DNA of 64,000 nucleotides from Onthovicinus sp900555545 (GCA_949296915.1 CASFPX010000011.1:18864-82863), one strand, 5' to 3'; shown: positions 50,235-58,784, numbered from the stretch's first letter. Program-made: numbers and translations. Notes: generated by a model from the sequence alone, not told the origin.

Positions 50235-51155
50235 ATGACCGGCGGACATGTGACATTAGAGGAGATTAACCGTGCCGTAGATCGGGATTTACGCGGTTTG
50301 GTTCGGGAGGAGGAGCGGCGTTATCGTGCTGCCGTGGCGTCAGTTGTGGATCGGATCGAGTCCGGACGTGGGACGGAGATTGTCCTGCTTGCCGGGCCGT
50401 CCGCCTCGGGCAAAACCACTACAGCCACCATGGTGGCAAAGGCGCTGGAGCGCCGTGGGCATGCGGCATATACCGTATCGCTGGATGACTTTTTCCGCCC
50501 GCAGAACTGCTGTGTCGATTCAGAGGGGGAGCGGGATTTCGAGAGTGTCCATGCGCTGGACATTCCGCTGCTGCAATACACATTTGATCAGCTTTTGCGC
50601 ACGCACACCTGTGAGATCCCACGGTTTAATTTTGCCACTGGGGATCGCTGCTCGGAGGTCCGCCGGCTGAGTATTGCGGAGGGGGATGTCATTATTGTCG
50701 AGGGGATCCATGCGCTCAATCCGGTGATTACAGATTCTTTTCCTGCGGATCATCTGCTTAAGCTCTATGTGAATGTGTCCTCCCGTATCTACGGGCCGTC
50801 AGAGGAGGTGGTGCTCTCCAAACGGGATCTGCGCTTTATCCGCCGCATGATCCGGGATTACCATTATCGTTCCAGCACGGTGCTCAACACCTTTATGCTC
50901 TGGGATGGCGTAATGCATGGGGAGAACGCGTATTTATTTCCATTCCGGTATCGTGCGGATATCCGTCTTGATTCTTTTCACGCCTACGAATCCTGTATCT
51001 TTCGTGACGAGGCGATCGGCCTGCTGCGGCAGGTATCTCCAGATAGTCCTTACTATTCCAAAGCGCAGTCCCTGATCGCGCATATGAGCCGCTTTTTTCC
51101 GGCTGATAGTGGTATAATTCCCCCAAATTCGCTGTTACGGGAATTTTTGAGTTGA
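50235..51155 (+). CDS. Nucleoside (uridine-type) kinase
   Basis: The 306-residue protein has a P-loop LAGPSASGKTTTATMVAKAL near 55-74, then VSLDDFFRPQ near 86, PRFNFATG near 133 and VIIVEGIHALNP near 155. This is the uridine-kinase/phosphoribulokinase layout. Clostridial homologues are labelled uridine kinase or nucleoside kinase; they are longer than Udk of E. coli by an N-terminal helix and a C-terminal extension. The ATG at 50235 is preferred; the ATG at 50226 abuts the GGAGG site. Confidence 0.87.
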   Translation: MTGGHVTLEEINRAVDRDLRGLVREEERRYRAAVASVVDRIESGRGTEIVLLAGPSASGKTTTATMVAKALERRGHAAYTVSLDDFFRPQNCCVDSEGERDFESVHALDIPLLQYTFDQLLRTHTCEIPRFNFATGDRCSEVRRLSIAEGDVIIVEGIHALNPVITDSFPADHLLKLYVNVSSRIYGPSEEVVLSKRDLRFIRRMIRDYHYRSSTVLNTFMLWDGVMHGENAYLFPFRYRADIRLDSFHAYESCIFRDEAIGLLRQVSPDSPYYSKAQSLIAHMSRFFPADSGIIPPNSLLREFLS

Positions 51156-51180
51156 GTCCGGCCGGGGTTTATGATATAAT
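51152..51180 (+). promoter_or_regulatory. Promoter of the zinc-ribbon/spoVB-like region
   Basis: TTGAGT, 17-base spacer, TATAAT. The -35 box overlaps the stop codon of the kinase gene. Confidence 0.7.
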
Positions 51181-51220
51181 TTGTGCCATTACCAGATAAA
51201 ATAAAAGGAGAGTGTTTCCG

Positions 51221-51592
51221 ATGAGTTTATGGGATGATGCGTTTGATACCGTTAAAAAGACAGCGCGCCAGGTTGGGAAGGCGGCGGGAGAGGTATTTGA
51301 GAGCTCCAAAAAGCACTTGAATGCCGCAGAGATCCGGAGTGACATTAAAGAGAAGTATATCACCATGGGGAGGCTCTGTTATGATGAGATCCTCAACGGC
51401 GTCAGTCACAGCACGGAACTGAATGCAATTGCAGAGGATATCACTCAACTGAACCAGAAGCTTGCCGCCGTCAATGAGGAGATCCGCAGCGCTAAGAATA
51501 TCATTGTCTGTCCGGCGTGCGGGACGGAGGTATCACAGGGGGCGGCTTTCTGTCCCAACTGTGGGCAGCGGTTTGATTCTTCCGCCGAATAA
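51221..51592 (+). CDS. Small coiled-coil protein with C-terminal zinc ribbon
   Basis: The 123 residues begin with a helical, Lys/Ala-rich part (about 1-90, likely coiled coil: LNAIAEDITQLNQKLAAVNEEI) and end in a zinc ribbon, CPACG then CPNCG near 97-116. The pattern fits the 'zinc-ribbon domain-containing protein' group found beside cell-envelope genes in Clostridia; the function is unknown. AAAGGAGA lies 9 bases before the ATG. Confidence 0.8.
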   Translation: MSLWDDAFDTVKKTARQVGKAAGEVFESSKKHLNAAEIRSDIKEKYITMGRLCYDEILNGVSHSTELNAIAEDITQLNQKLAAVNEEIRSAKNIIVCPACGTEVSQGAAFCPNCGQRFDSSAE

Positions 51593-51622
51593 CTCTTATC
51601 ATCCAAGTAGGAAGTGTTGCCA

Positions 51623-53392
51623 GTGGCATCAAAGGGAAAACAGAGCCTTTTAAACGGAGCGATCATCCTGGCGGTATCGACGGTTGTGGTGCACCTGATT
51701 GGGATGCTTTACAAAATCCCTCTAACGGCGCTTATTGGCGAGGTCGGACGGGGTTATTTCAATGCAGCCTATGATATCTACACGCCGTTGTATGCCGTCT
51801 CGATGGCCGGACTGCCGGTGGCGGTCTCGAAGCTCGTTTCACAGAATGTCGCGCTCCACCGGTACCGCGACGCCAAAATGATATTCCGGGTGGCGTTCCG
51901 CCTTTTTGTCATCACCGGAATCCTGGGAACCGGACTGCTGCTTCTGCTGTCCTATCCGTATTCCGTGCTGATCGATAATCCAAAATCGCTCCTGTGTATT
52001 ATCGTTATCGCTCCGTCTATTCTGTTCTGCTGCCTGATGAGCGCTTACCGCGGCTATTACGAGGGCATGAGCAATATGGTGCCTACCGCGATTTCACAGG
52101 TTATTGAGGCGCTGGGCAAGCTCGTTCTGGGATTGTTGTTTGCCTTCCTGATCATGAAGTTCGGCATGGCGGAATTCCACGCAGGCAGGGCTGTATTCGG
52201 TGTGCAGGCATCGACGGAGGCTGAGGCGCTCAGTGCAATTTATCCATATACAGCTGCGGGGGCAATTGGTGGTGTCACCCTGGGCACCCTGATTGGCTAT
52301 ATCTTCCTGTTTATCCGTCATCGTACCGTGGGGGATCGGATTACGCGTGTTCAGCTGGTGAACGCGCCCAAACCAGCTGGCAGCATCAGCATTGCCAAGA
52401 CGCTGATCGCTGTTGCCGTTCCCATTGTACTCAGTTCGTTGATTCTCAATATTACAAACCTCATTGATGCCGTGACAATCCAGAACCGGCTGGCTTATGC
52501 GATTGAAAAGGCGCCCGATGTCGTGCGCGGTATGTACGAACAGTCGCTGGCTGTATCTCAAACGCTGGACGGTGACATTGCCAAATACTTATACGGCGTC
52601 TATGGCACTGTTCTCGATTTTAAGAATCTTGTCCCGACGATTACCATGACGCTTGGCGTCAGCGCCATCCCGGCGATGAGCGCCGCCTGGGCGACGCAGA
52701 ATAAGCGGAAAATCAAAGTTTCCGTGGAATCTGTACTGCGGGTGACCATGTTGATCTCGCTTCCGGCGGGATTCGGGATGGCCGTGCTCTCCACCCAGAT
52801 TTTAACGCTCGTCTATGGCGGAACTCGCCCGTCCCTTGTGCCAATTGCGTCGGAAATGCTGTTCCTCTACGGCCTGTTCGTGTTTCTGATGTCGGTCTCG
52901 ACGCCGATCACCAATATGCTCCAGGCCATCGGCCGTTCGGATGTCCCGGTTAAGGCGATGATTGCCGGTGCTATCGTGAAGCTGATCGCCAATTTTATCC
53001 TGATCGGGAATCCGTCCGTCAACGTCAAGGGCGCGCCGATTGGATCAATCCTGTGCTACGCAGTGATTGTCGGCTATGAGCTGTTTGTCCTGCTTAGGCA
53101 GACGCACCTGCGGCCTGATTTTGTGTCTGTCTTCATCAAGCCTTTCATCTGCGCTGTACTCTGCGCGGCAGCCGCGTGGGCAGTCAGTGGATTGCTTTAC
53201 CGCGTACTGGCGGAGGGAATCGGGATGATGATGGCAAACGCAGTTGCGACGGTGGCGGCGATCGTGGTTGCAGTTCTTGTGTATGTAGTTTTCCTGCTTT
53301 TATTCCGTGGACTGTCCAAGGATGATATTTTAATGCTGCCCAAAGGGGAAAAAATTGCAAAAACACTTGAAAAATATCATCTGATAGGGTAA
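51623..53392 (+). CDS. MOP-family flippase, SpoVB/YabM-like
   Basis: The 589-residue protein has about fourteen membrane helices. Its start GKQSLLNGAIILAVSTVVVHLIGMLYKIPLTALIG is typical of SpoVB/YtgP/YabM lipid-linked oligosaccharide flippases. SpoVB and YabM act in spore cortex or cell-wall precursor transport. The following mazG, rqcP, yabP, yabQ and divIC copy the B. subtilis order after yabM, so YabM is the positional match. GTG 51623 is chosen for the AGGAAG site 8 bases upstream; GTG 51614 and TTG 51617 are in frame but overlap or follow it too closely. Confidence 0.88.
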   Translation: MASKGKQSLLNGAIILAVSTVVVHLIGMLYKIPLTALIGEVGRGYFNAAYDIYTPLYAVSMAGLPVAVSKLVSQNVALHRYRDAKMIFRVAFRLFVITGILGTGLLLLLSYPYSVLIDNPKSLLCIIVIAPSILFCCLMSAYRGYYEGMSNMVPTAISQVIEALGKLVLGLLFAFLIMKFGMAEFHAGRAVFGVQASTEAEALSAIYPYTAAGAIGGVTLGTLIGYIFLFIRHRTVGDRITRVQLVNAPKPAGSISIAKTLIAVAVPIVLSSLILNITNLIDAVTIQNRLAYAIEKAPDVVRGMYEQSLAVSQTLDGDIAKYLYGVYGTVLDFKNLVPTITMTLGVSAIPAMSAAWATQNKRKIKVSVESVLRVTMLISLPAGFGMAVLSTQILTLVYGGTRPSLVPIASEMLFLYGLFVFLMSVSTPITNMLQAIGRSDVPVKAMIAGAIVKLIANFILIGNPSVNVKGAPIGSILCYAVIVGYELFVLLRQTHLRPDFVSVFIKPFICAVLCAAAAWAVSGLLYRVLAEGIGMMMANAVATVAAIVVAVLVYVVFLLLFRGLSKDDILMLPKGEKIAKTLEKYHLIG

Positions 53393-53435
53393 TATTACTT
53401 GTGTTAACGGTTTGTTTTCAGGAGGCGGTTGATCC

Positions 53436-54233
53436 GTGGTATCTGGATTTGTAAAAAAAGAGCGGTATGATATCCACGATCTTTTGGAGATCATGCGCCT
53501 GCTCCGTACACCGGAAGGGTGCCCGTGGGACCGTGAACAGACACATCAGAGCATCAAAAAGAATCTGATCGAGGAGACGTATGAATTGGTCGAGGCGATC
53601 AACCGTGACGATCCCGCCATGATGCGTGAGGAACTCGGCGATGTTTTGATGCAGGTCGTTTTTCACAGCTGTATGGCCGAAGAGGCCGGCCGCTTTAATT
53701 TTGGCGATGTGGCCGATGAGGTCTGCAAAAAACTGATCGTCCGCCATCCGCATGTGTTTGGCCAGGTGACGGTTTCGGGCACAGCGGATGTGCTGGATAA
53801 CTGGGATGCGATCAAACGCCAGACCAAAGGTCAAAAAACTTCTTCACAAGCCATGGATAGCGTCCCGCGTGAATTTCCTGCGTTGATGCGTGCCCAGAAG
53901 ATTCAGGGAAAGGCGGCTAAGTCGGGCTTTGAGTTTGAGAATCTCAGGGATGCGCTTCGCAAACTCCCGGAGGAATACGCCGAGTTGGAGGAGCGTGTCG
54001 GGTGCGGAGATCTGGATGGTGCCGCGGAGGAACTTGGCGACCTGATTTTTTCCGCCGTCAATGTGTCTCGCTTCCTAAAGGTGGATGCGGAGGAAGTCCT
54101 CACGGCGGCAACGGATAAATTTGTTGCCCGTTACAAAAAGGTCGAGGCGCTCGCGCAGGAGTCCGGCCGCCCGATGGATGCGCTCAGCCCGCAGGAACTG
54201 GATCAGCTTTGGAATCAGGCAAAACAATCATGA
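53436..54233 (+). CDS. mazG: Nucleoside triphosphate pyrophosphohydrolase MazG
   Basis: MazG hydrolyses (d)NTPs to monophosphates, cleaning non-canonical nucleotides. The 265 residues contain two MazG repeats: the first with the metal motif EETYELVEAI near 47-56 and the EELGDVLMQVVFH segment near 65, the second with EEYAELEERV and EELGDLIFSAVN near 180-210. The start is GTG with GGAGG 10 bases upstream. It corresponds in position to the MazG part of B. subtilis YabN; the methyltransferase half of YabN is absent here. Confidence 0.93.
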   Translation: MVSGFVKKERYDIHDLLEIMRLLRTPEGCPWDREQTHQSIKKNLIEETYELVEAINRDDPAMMREELGDVLMQVVFHSCMAEEAGRFNFGDVADEVCKKLIVRHPHVFGQVTVSGTADVLDNWDAIKRQTKGQKTSSQAMDSVPREFPALMRAQKIQGKAAKSGFEFENLRDALRKLPEEYAELEERVGCGDLDGAAEELGDLIFSAVNVSRFLKVDAEEVLTAATDKFVARYKKVEALAQESGRPMDALSPQELDQLWNQAKQS

Positions 54234-54291
54234 TTTCGACAGCCGGAATGGCTGTGGATATAATTACACCTTATTTTATGGAGGAAGTCAA

Positions 54292-54564
54292 ATGAATAAG
54301 TCAGAACTTGTAGTCGCTGTTTCTGAGAAAACAGGAATCCAGAAGAAAGATGTCGAGCAGGTTATTTCCGCTTTTGTCGATGTGACGGTAGACACACTCA
54401 AGAACCGCGATAAGCTCCAGTTGGTAGGCTTTGGTACATTTGAGACCCGCCACCGCAATGAGAAGATGGGCCGCAACCCCAGGACGGGAGAGACCCAGAA
54501 GATCGCAGCTGTCGACGTACCGGCCTTTAAGCCCGGCAAGGCGTTTAAGGATGCGGTGAAATAA
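54292..54564 (+). CDS. hup: HU-family DNA-binding protein
   Basis: A 90-residue HU protein with the complete family pattern: MNKSELV...EKTG at the start, VGFGTFETRHRNEKMGRNPRTGE near 46-68 forming the DNA-binding beta arm, and the VPAFKPGKAFKDAVK end. It compacts and bends the nucleoid DNA. GGAGGA precedes the ATG. It lies between mazG and rqcP, followed by a strong terminator. Confidence 0.96.
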   Translation: MNKSELVVAVSEKTGIQKKDVEQVISAFVDVTVDTLKNRDKLQLVGFGTFETRHRNEKMGRNPRTGETQKIAAVDVPAFKPGKAFKDAVK

Positions 54565-54578
54565 GCTTGGACACCTGC

Positions 54579-54609
54579 AGAGAGGGCGTGTTCCCTCTCT
54601 GTTTTTTTT
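54579..54609 (+). terminator. Terminator after hup
   Basis: AGAGAGGG pairs perfectly with CCCTCTCT and TTTTTTTT follows after one G. Confidence 0.93.
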
Positions 54610-54625
54610 GAATGGAGGAGTAATT

Positions 54626-54868
54626 ATGCGACTGGACAAATATTTGAAGGTGTCCCGGATCATCAAACGGCGCACGGTTGCCAATGAGGTGTGCGATGCC
54701 GGCAAGGTGACAGTAAACGGCAAGATAGCGCGCGCCTCCTATGATGTCAAGGTGGGGGACGTGCTGGAGATTGCGATGGGCGCCAAAGGGAATTTTAAAG
54801 CGCGCGTTCTCACCGTGACCGAATATGCCACAAAGGATACGGCCTCGGCAATGTATGAGATGATGTGA
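54626..54868 (+). CDS. rqcP: RNA-binding S4 protein RqcP (YabO)
   Basis: The 80-residue protein is a single S4 domain: MRLDKYLKVSRIIKRRTVANEVCDAGKVTVNG, then KVGDVLEIAMG. B. subtilis RqcP (YabO) works with RqcH in ribosome quality control, helping add alanine tails to stalled nascent chains. The size and the position upstream of yabP agree. GGAGGA lies 7 bases before the ATG. Confidence 0.92.
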   Translation: MRLDKYLKVSRIIKRRTVANEVCDAGKVTVNGKIARASYDVKVGDVLEIAMGAKGNFKARVLTVTEYATKDTASAMYEMM

Positions 54869-54908
54869 AATTGATTATGGATCCAAAACTACCGTTGGCG
54901 CTTTCGGT

Positions 54909-54946
54909 TTGGGCGGCCTGGGAATGAACCGGGCCGCCCCTTTCTG
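54909..54946 (+). terminator. Possible terminator between rqcP and yabP
   Basis: GGGCGGCC pairs with GGCCGCCC, followed by CTTTCT, a weak U tract. Confidence 0.5.
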
Positions 54947-54954
54947 TACTTGCT

Positions 54955-54985
54955 GTCATATTCTCCCTCCTTCAGGCGTATAGAT
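54955..54985 (+). promoter_or_regulatory. Candidate sigma-E (mother-cell) promoter of yabP
   Basis: GTCATATT matches the sigma-E -35 consensus. It is followed by a 14-base spacer and CGTATAGAT, a partial match to the -10 CATACANT. It ends about 33 bases before yabP, whose B. subtilis counterpart is sigma-E dependent. Confidence 0.55.
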
Positions 54986-55018
54986 GCATTAGTAGATGTA
55001 TCAGAGGAGGAAATAACC

Positions 55019-55303
55019 ATGCAAGAAGAAAAAAAGACGGTTACGTTGCCGCACAATCTTGTTCTAGAGGACAGGCGTTCCCTTACGGTCTCCGGCGTCT
55101 CAGATGTGGACAGCTTTGATGAGCAGACGGTAATTGTATTTACAGAGATGGGGGAATTGACGGTTCGGGGGGATCAACTGCATATCAACAAGCTGAGCGT
55201 AGATACCGGGGATTTAAGCATTGAGGGGAAAATTTCCTCCCTGACTTATACGGATGACAGCCCACGGCAGAGCGGCGGATTTTTCAGCCGTGTATTCCGT
55301 TGA
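55019..55303 (+). CDS. yabP: Sporulation protein YabP
   Basis: The 94-residue protein matches YabP: HNLVLEDRRSLTVSGVSDVDSFDEQTVIVFTEMGELTVRG, then LHINKLSVDTGDLSIEG. It is made in the mother cell. Spore formation genes yabP and yabQ are adjacent in most spore formers, with YabQ needed for cortex. The ATG has GAGGAGG 8 bases upstream. Confidence 0.94.
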   Translation: MQEEKKTVTLPHNLVLEDRRSLTVSGVSDVDSFDEQTVIVFTEMGELTVRGDQLHINKLSVDTGDLSIEGKISSLTYTDDSPRQSGGFFSRVFR

Positions 55304-55304
55304 T

Positions 55305-55772
55305 ATGCCGGAAGTTGCGATCGCCGTGCAGACGCGGCTTTTTATGATGGCTGGGGGATTCGGATTCCTGCTCGGTGTGGCCTATGATCTGTGCCGGATT
55401 CTCCGGCTGACGGTGACGCGGGGGAGGATCGCCGTTTTTATCGTAGATATTCTCTATTTTCTGGCAGCGGGGCTCTCTGTGTTTTTGTTTATGCTGGCCT
55501 ATAATCAGGGAGAATTCCGACTTTACCTGATCCTCGGGATTATTTTAGGTTTCCTGATCTATTACTTTACCTTTGGTGCGTTTATCCTCAAGTGGAGCAA
55601 TCGGCTGATTAGGCTGTTGCGGCGTACCATGAAAGCTGTTCTACGCGCAGTTATGACTCCATTTCGCTGGTTCGGGCGTCTATTTCAGCGCTGTTTTGCA
55701 CGGATTCGTTCCTCCGTGCCGGGGAAATTGAAAAATTTTAAAGTTAAATCCAAAATTCGCTTGAAACGATAG
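55305..55772 (+). CDS. yabQ: Spore cortex biosynthesis protein YabQ
   Basis: The 155-residue protein has about four hydrophobic helices in its first 100 residues (FGFLLGVAYDLCRILR; VDILYFLAAGLSVFLFML; LILGIILGFLIYYFTFG) and a basic tail. This is the YabQ layout. YabQ is a mother-cell membrane protein required for cortex peptidoglycan. It starts two bases after the yabP stop, without a clear ribosome binding site, so translation is probably coupled. Confidence 0.9.
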   Translation: MPEVAIAVQTRLFMMAGGFGFLLGVAYDLCRILRLTVTRGRIAVFIVDILYFLAAGLSVFLFMLAYNQGEFRLYLILGIILGFLIYYFTFGAFILKWSNRLIRLLRRTMKAVLRAVMTPFRWFGRLFQRCFARIRSSVPGKLKNFKVKSKIRLKR

Positions 55773-55790
55773 GGAACATTGATGTATAAT
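55761..55790 (+). promoter_or_regulatory. Candidate sigma-A promoter of divIC
   Basis: TTGAAA, 18-base spacer, TATAAT, at the end of yabQ. A second TATAAT lies at 55806-55811. A vegetative promoter here would separate divIC from the sporulation genes. Confidence 0.6.
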
Positions 55791-55835
55791 ACAGTTATCT
55801 TATATTATAATGGTGTTATTATCTAAGAAGGCCGG

Positions 55836-56159
55836 GTGAGAGGATTGGCGGCAAAAGCACAAAAAAAGAAAAAGACAGCCGGTCAGCGTAGCTTTAGCGT
55901 GATCCTCTTTATTGCGGCGGTGCTGTTAGTGGGATATTTTTCCGTTTCCATTATTCAGGCACAGGTAGAGATTTCACGGCAGGAACAGGCGGTTGCACAG
56001 CTTCAGGCACAGATTGAGGAGAAAAAGGCTGAAAACGACGACCTGCAAAAGACTCTGGACAGCGGAGACGAGGCGGAGTATATCGAGCGTGTAGCGCGCG
56101 ACAGCCTCGGTTACATGATGCCGGATGAGAAGGTGTATTACGACACCTCGTCAAAATAG
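55836..56159 (+). CDS. divIC: Septum formation initiator DivIC (FtsB-like)
   Basis: The 107-residue protein has a basic cytoplasmic tail, one membrane helix (about 22-42), a coiled coil (QEQAVAQLQAQIEEKKAENDDLQKTL) and the short C-terminal ERVARDSLGYMMPDEKVYY motif shared by DivIC/FtsB. It works with FtsL and DivIB in the division septum. Start: GTG 55836, or TTG 55845 three codons later; both have imperfect sites. Confidence 0.93.
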   Translation: MRGLAAKAQKKKKTAGQRSFSVILFIAAVLLVGYFSVSIIQAQVEISRQEQAVAQLQAQIEEKKAENDDLQKTLDSGDEAEYIERVARDSLGYMMPDEKVYYDTSSK

Positions 56160-56193
56160 AATGTTATGAGAACTAAGGAGGATAAAACTTTTT

Positions 56194-56670
56194 ATGCAGG
56201 TTGAGGTCGGAGCGGTTCTGGAGGGTAAGGTAACGGGTCTAACAAATTTTGGGGCGTTTGTCAGCTTTGAGGGTGGCAAGACGGGGATGGTCCATATCTC
56301 GGAGGTCGCCTCCACGTATGTCAAGGACATTCACGACTACCTCAAGGAGGGGCAGGATGTCAAAGTCAAGGTGCTCAATGTAGGTGAGGATGGGAAAATC
56401 AGCCTGTCCATCCGCCGGGCGGAGGAGAATCCACAGCCGCGTGAGGAGCGGCGGGGCGCTCCACGCGGAGATCGCAGGCGCGCAGGCGGTTCCTCTAAAC
56501 CAAATGTGTGGCAGGGTACCAAGCAGCGCCAGCCGCAGGAAAACATGAGTTTTGAGGATATGATGTCCCGTTTTAAGCAGATCAGTGATGATAAAATGAC
56601 CGATCTCAAGCGCTCCACGGAGGTCAAGCACGGCGGATTTTCCAGGCGTGGCGGCGGCCCGCGGGGCTGA
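56194..56670 (+). CDS. S1-domain RNA-binding protein (YabR-like)
   Basis: The 158 residues carry one N-terminal S1 domain (2-72: VEVGAVLEGKVTGLTNFGAFVSF through DGKISLSIRRA) followed by a basic, Arg/Gly-rich low-complexity tail with GERRGAPRGDRRRAGG-like composition, likely disordered and RNA-binding. Position after divIC matches B. subtilis yabR. GGAGG is 12 bases before the ATG, a long but workable distance. Confidence 0.9.
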   Translation: MQVEVGAVLEGKVTGLTNFGAFVSFEGGKTGMVHISEVASTYVKDIHDYLKEGQDVKVKVLNVGEDGKISLSIRRAEENPQPREERRGAPRGDRRRAGGSSKPNVWQGTKQRQPQENMSFEDMMSRFKQISDDKMTDLKRSTEVKHGGFSRRGGGPRG

Positions 56671-56685
56671 TGGCATAGCAGTGAT

Positions 56686-56718
56686 GGTGCGGGGTGGATG
56701 CTCTGCACCTTTTCTTTT
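56686..56718 (+). terminator. Terminator after the S1-domain gene
   Basis: GGTGC and GCACC form the base of a hairpin followed by TTTTCTTTT. Confidence 0.7.
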
Positions 56719-56730
56719 GGGGGATAGTTT

Positions 56731-57897
56731 ATGATTATTATCAATGCAACGCTGTTTTTGGCGGATGGAACTTTCCGGTCCGGTCAATTCGTTCGCATTC
56801 GAGGGACAAAAATCAGTGCGGTCGGCGGAATGGAAGATTGTGATACGTGTGGGGAATCCTGCGTGATTGATGCAGCGGGGGGAGTGCTGTACCCCGGATT
56901 TATCGATGCACATACACACCTGGGCATGTTTGAGGATGGCCTTGGTTTTGAGGGGGATGATGGCAACGAGGATACAGACCCTTGTACCCCGCAATTGCGC
57001 GCCATTGATGCGGTGAATCCGTTGGATCACTGCTTTCAGGAGGCGCGTGAGGCCGGTATCACTACTGTTCTGACGGGGCCTGGCAGTGCCAACCCGATCG
57101 GGGGTCAGTTTGCGGCAGTCAAAATAGATGGAAAATGTATTGACGATATGGTGATCCGAGCCCCTGCCGCGATGAAATTTGCTTTAGGTGAAAATCCCAA
57201 GAGCGTCTATCATGACAAGAGCGCAGCTCCCGTCACACGGATGGCGACAAGCGCTCTAATCCGGGAGCAGCTTTATAAAGCTAAGGATTATTTTACCCGG
57301 AAACAGGATTGCGAGGAGGAAGACCAGCCGGAATACGATATGAAGTGTGAGAGCCTCGGCCCATTGCTCCGCGGTGAGATCCCGGCACAGATCCATGCGC
57401 ACCGGGCTGATGATATTTTTACAGCTGTACGGCTGGCGCAGGAATTCGGCCTGCGCTATTCGATCGTTCACTGCACGCAGGGGTACTTGGCTGCGTCGGA
57501 GTTGGCGGAACGGGGAATCAGCGCCATGTGCGGTCCAATTATATCGGATCGCTGCAAGCCGGAGCTCCGCGATTCCACCCCCGCCAATCCAGGGATTCTC
57601 AATACCGCGGGTGTAAAGGTGTGTATCATTACAGATCATCCCGAGATACCGATCCAATATCTTCCCCTGTGTGCGGGTATCGCAGTACGTGAGGGGATGG
57701 ATTACACAGAGGCCCTAAAGGCCATTACTATCTATCCCGCGGAGATTGCCGGGATCAGTGACCGTGTCGGATCCATTGAAGCAGGTAAAGACGCAGACCT
57801 TGTTTTGTATCGGGAGGATCCTCTGACAGTGGCCGCAAAGCCTGAGTGCGTCATCATCAATGGTAAAATCATTTTGGATAAAAGGACGGGGGTATAA
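56731..57897 (+). CDS. Amidohydrolase-superfamily protein
   Basis: The 388-residue protein has the small beta-sandwich at both ends and a TIM-barrel metal site: FIDAHTHLG near 52-60 (His-x-His), a conserved Lys in the IDGKCID region, His in IHAHRADD near 223, His in IVHCTQG near 246 and Asp in IITDHPEIP near 294. It ends with GSIEAGKDADLVLYREDPLT. This resembles imidazolonepropionase-like or N-acetyl amidohydrolases; no histidine genes adjoin, so the substrate is open. It is one base upstream of the fumarase gene. Confidence 0.85.
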   Translation: MIIINATLFLADGTFRSGQFVRIRGTKISAVGGMEDCDTCGESCVIDAAGGVLYPGFIDAHTHLGMFEDGLGFEGDDGNEDTDPCTPQLRAIDAVNPLDHCFQEAREAGITTVLTGPGSANPIGGQFAAVKIDGKCIDDMVIRAPAAMKFALGENPKSVYHDKSAAPVTRMATSALIREQLYKAKDYFTRKQDCEEEDQPEYDMKCESLGPLLRGEIPAQIHAHRADDIFTAVRLAQEFGLRYSIVHCTQGYLAASELAERGISAMCGPIISDRCKPELRDSTPANPGILNTAGVKVCIITDHPEIPIQYLPLCAGIAVREGMDYTEALKAITIYPAEIAGISDRVGSIEAGKDADLVLYREDPLTVAAKPECVIINGKIILDKRTGV

Positions 57898-57898
57898 C

Positions 57899-58741
57899 AT
57901 GAGGGAAATACAAGCCGCGGAGATTACCCGTGTGGTGCGGGAGTTATGCATTTCAGCCAATAAGGAACTGCCGGAAGGCCTGTGTGCCCGCATTCGCCGG
58001 GCCTGTACGCAGGAGACAGAGGAGCTACCTCAGGCGATCATGGGGGATATTGCGGATAATCTGGACGCGGCAAAGCGCCTTCATATCCCGATCTGTCAGG
58101 ATACAGGGATGGCTGTTGTGTTCGCGGAGGTGGGGCGCGATATCCATATTGTGGGCGGCGCGTTTGAGGAGGCCATCTACGAAGGGGTCCGGCAGGGATA
58201 TACGGAGGGACTGCTACGCTGTTCTGTAGTGGCAGATCCGCTGCGGCGCGTCAATACGGGGGATAACACGCCTGCTGTCATCCACACACGTATCGTAGAG
58301 GGGGATAAGCTGAAGCTGACGGTCGCCCCCAAGGGATTTGGCAGTGAAAACATGAGCGCAATCCGGATGTTCACTCCGGCCGCTACACGTGAGGATTTGA
58401 TTGATTATGTGGTGGATGTTATGCGTGCTGCCGGATCGAACCCATGCCCGCCTGTCGTATTAGGCGTTGGGATCGGTGGAGATTTTGAACAGTGTGCGCT
58501 TCTGGCAAAGACTGCCCTATGCCGCGATACGGAGGTGCGCCATACAGATCCGTTTTATGCGGCGATGGAGCAGGAGATCCTCGAACGCCTCAACGGCCTG
58601 AACATCGGGCCCCAGGGATTTGGCGGGTACACAACGGCGTTGTGTGTCAATATTGAAACGGCGCCCACGCATATTGCCGGCCTTCCGGTGGCGGTCAATG
58701 TGGGATGTCATGTCACCAGACACCAGACAAAAATTATATAA
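57899..58741 (+). CDS. Fumarate hydratase alpha subunit, class I (TtdA/FumA N-terminal type)
   Basis: The 280 residues match the N-terminal half of iron-sulfur fumarases. Cysteines for the [4Fe-4S] cluster occur in PICQDTGM near 62, FEQCALLAKT near 200 and VGCHVTR near 271. KGFGSENMSAIRMF near 142 is the substrate-side motif. It would convert fumarate and malate (or the tartrate analogue) as a heterodimer, but the beta subunit gene that usually follows directly is absent; the next gene is hpf. The ATG at 57899 has GGGGG upstream. Confidence 0.88.
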   Translation: MREIQAAEITRVVRELCISANKELPEGLCARIRRACTQETEELPQAIMGDIADNLDAAKRLHIPICQDTGMAVVFAEVGRDIHIVGGAFEEAIYEGVRQGYTEGLLRCSVVADPLRRVNTGDNTPAVIHTRIVEGDKLKLTVAPKGFGSENMSAIRMFTPAATREDLIDYVVDVMRAAGSNPCPPVVLGVGIGGDFEQCALLAKTALCRDTEVRHTDPFYAAMEQEILERLNGLNIGPQGFGGYTTALCVNIETAPTHIAGLPVAVNVGCHVTRHQTKII

Positions 58742-58756
58742 TATTAATAAATTTGA

Positions 58757-58784
58757 TTGATATTTTCGCCGGATATGATATAAT
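58757..58784 (+). promoter_or_regulatory. Sigma-A promoter of hpf
   Basis: TTGATA, 16-base spacer, TATAAT. The leader to the start codon is about 105 bases; I see no longer structured RNA in it. Confidence 0.65.

Noticed and set aside
54085..54291. N-terminal extension of the HU gene into mazG
   Set aside because: The HU family starts exactly at the ATG at 54292, which has a GGAGGA site; the upstream codons are an out-of-frame reading of mazG.
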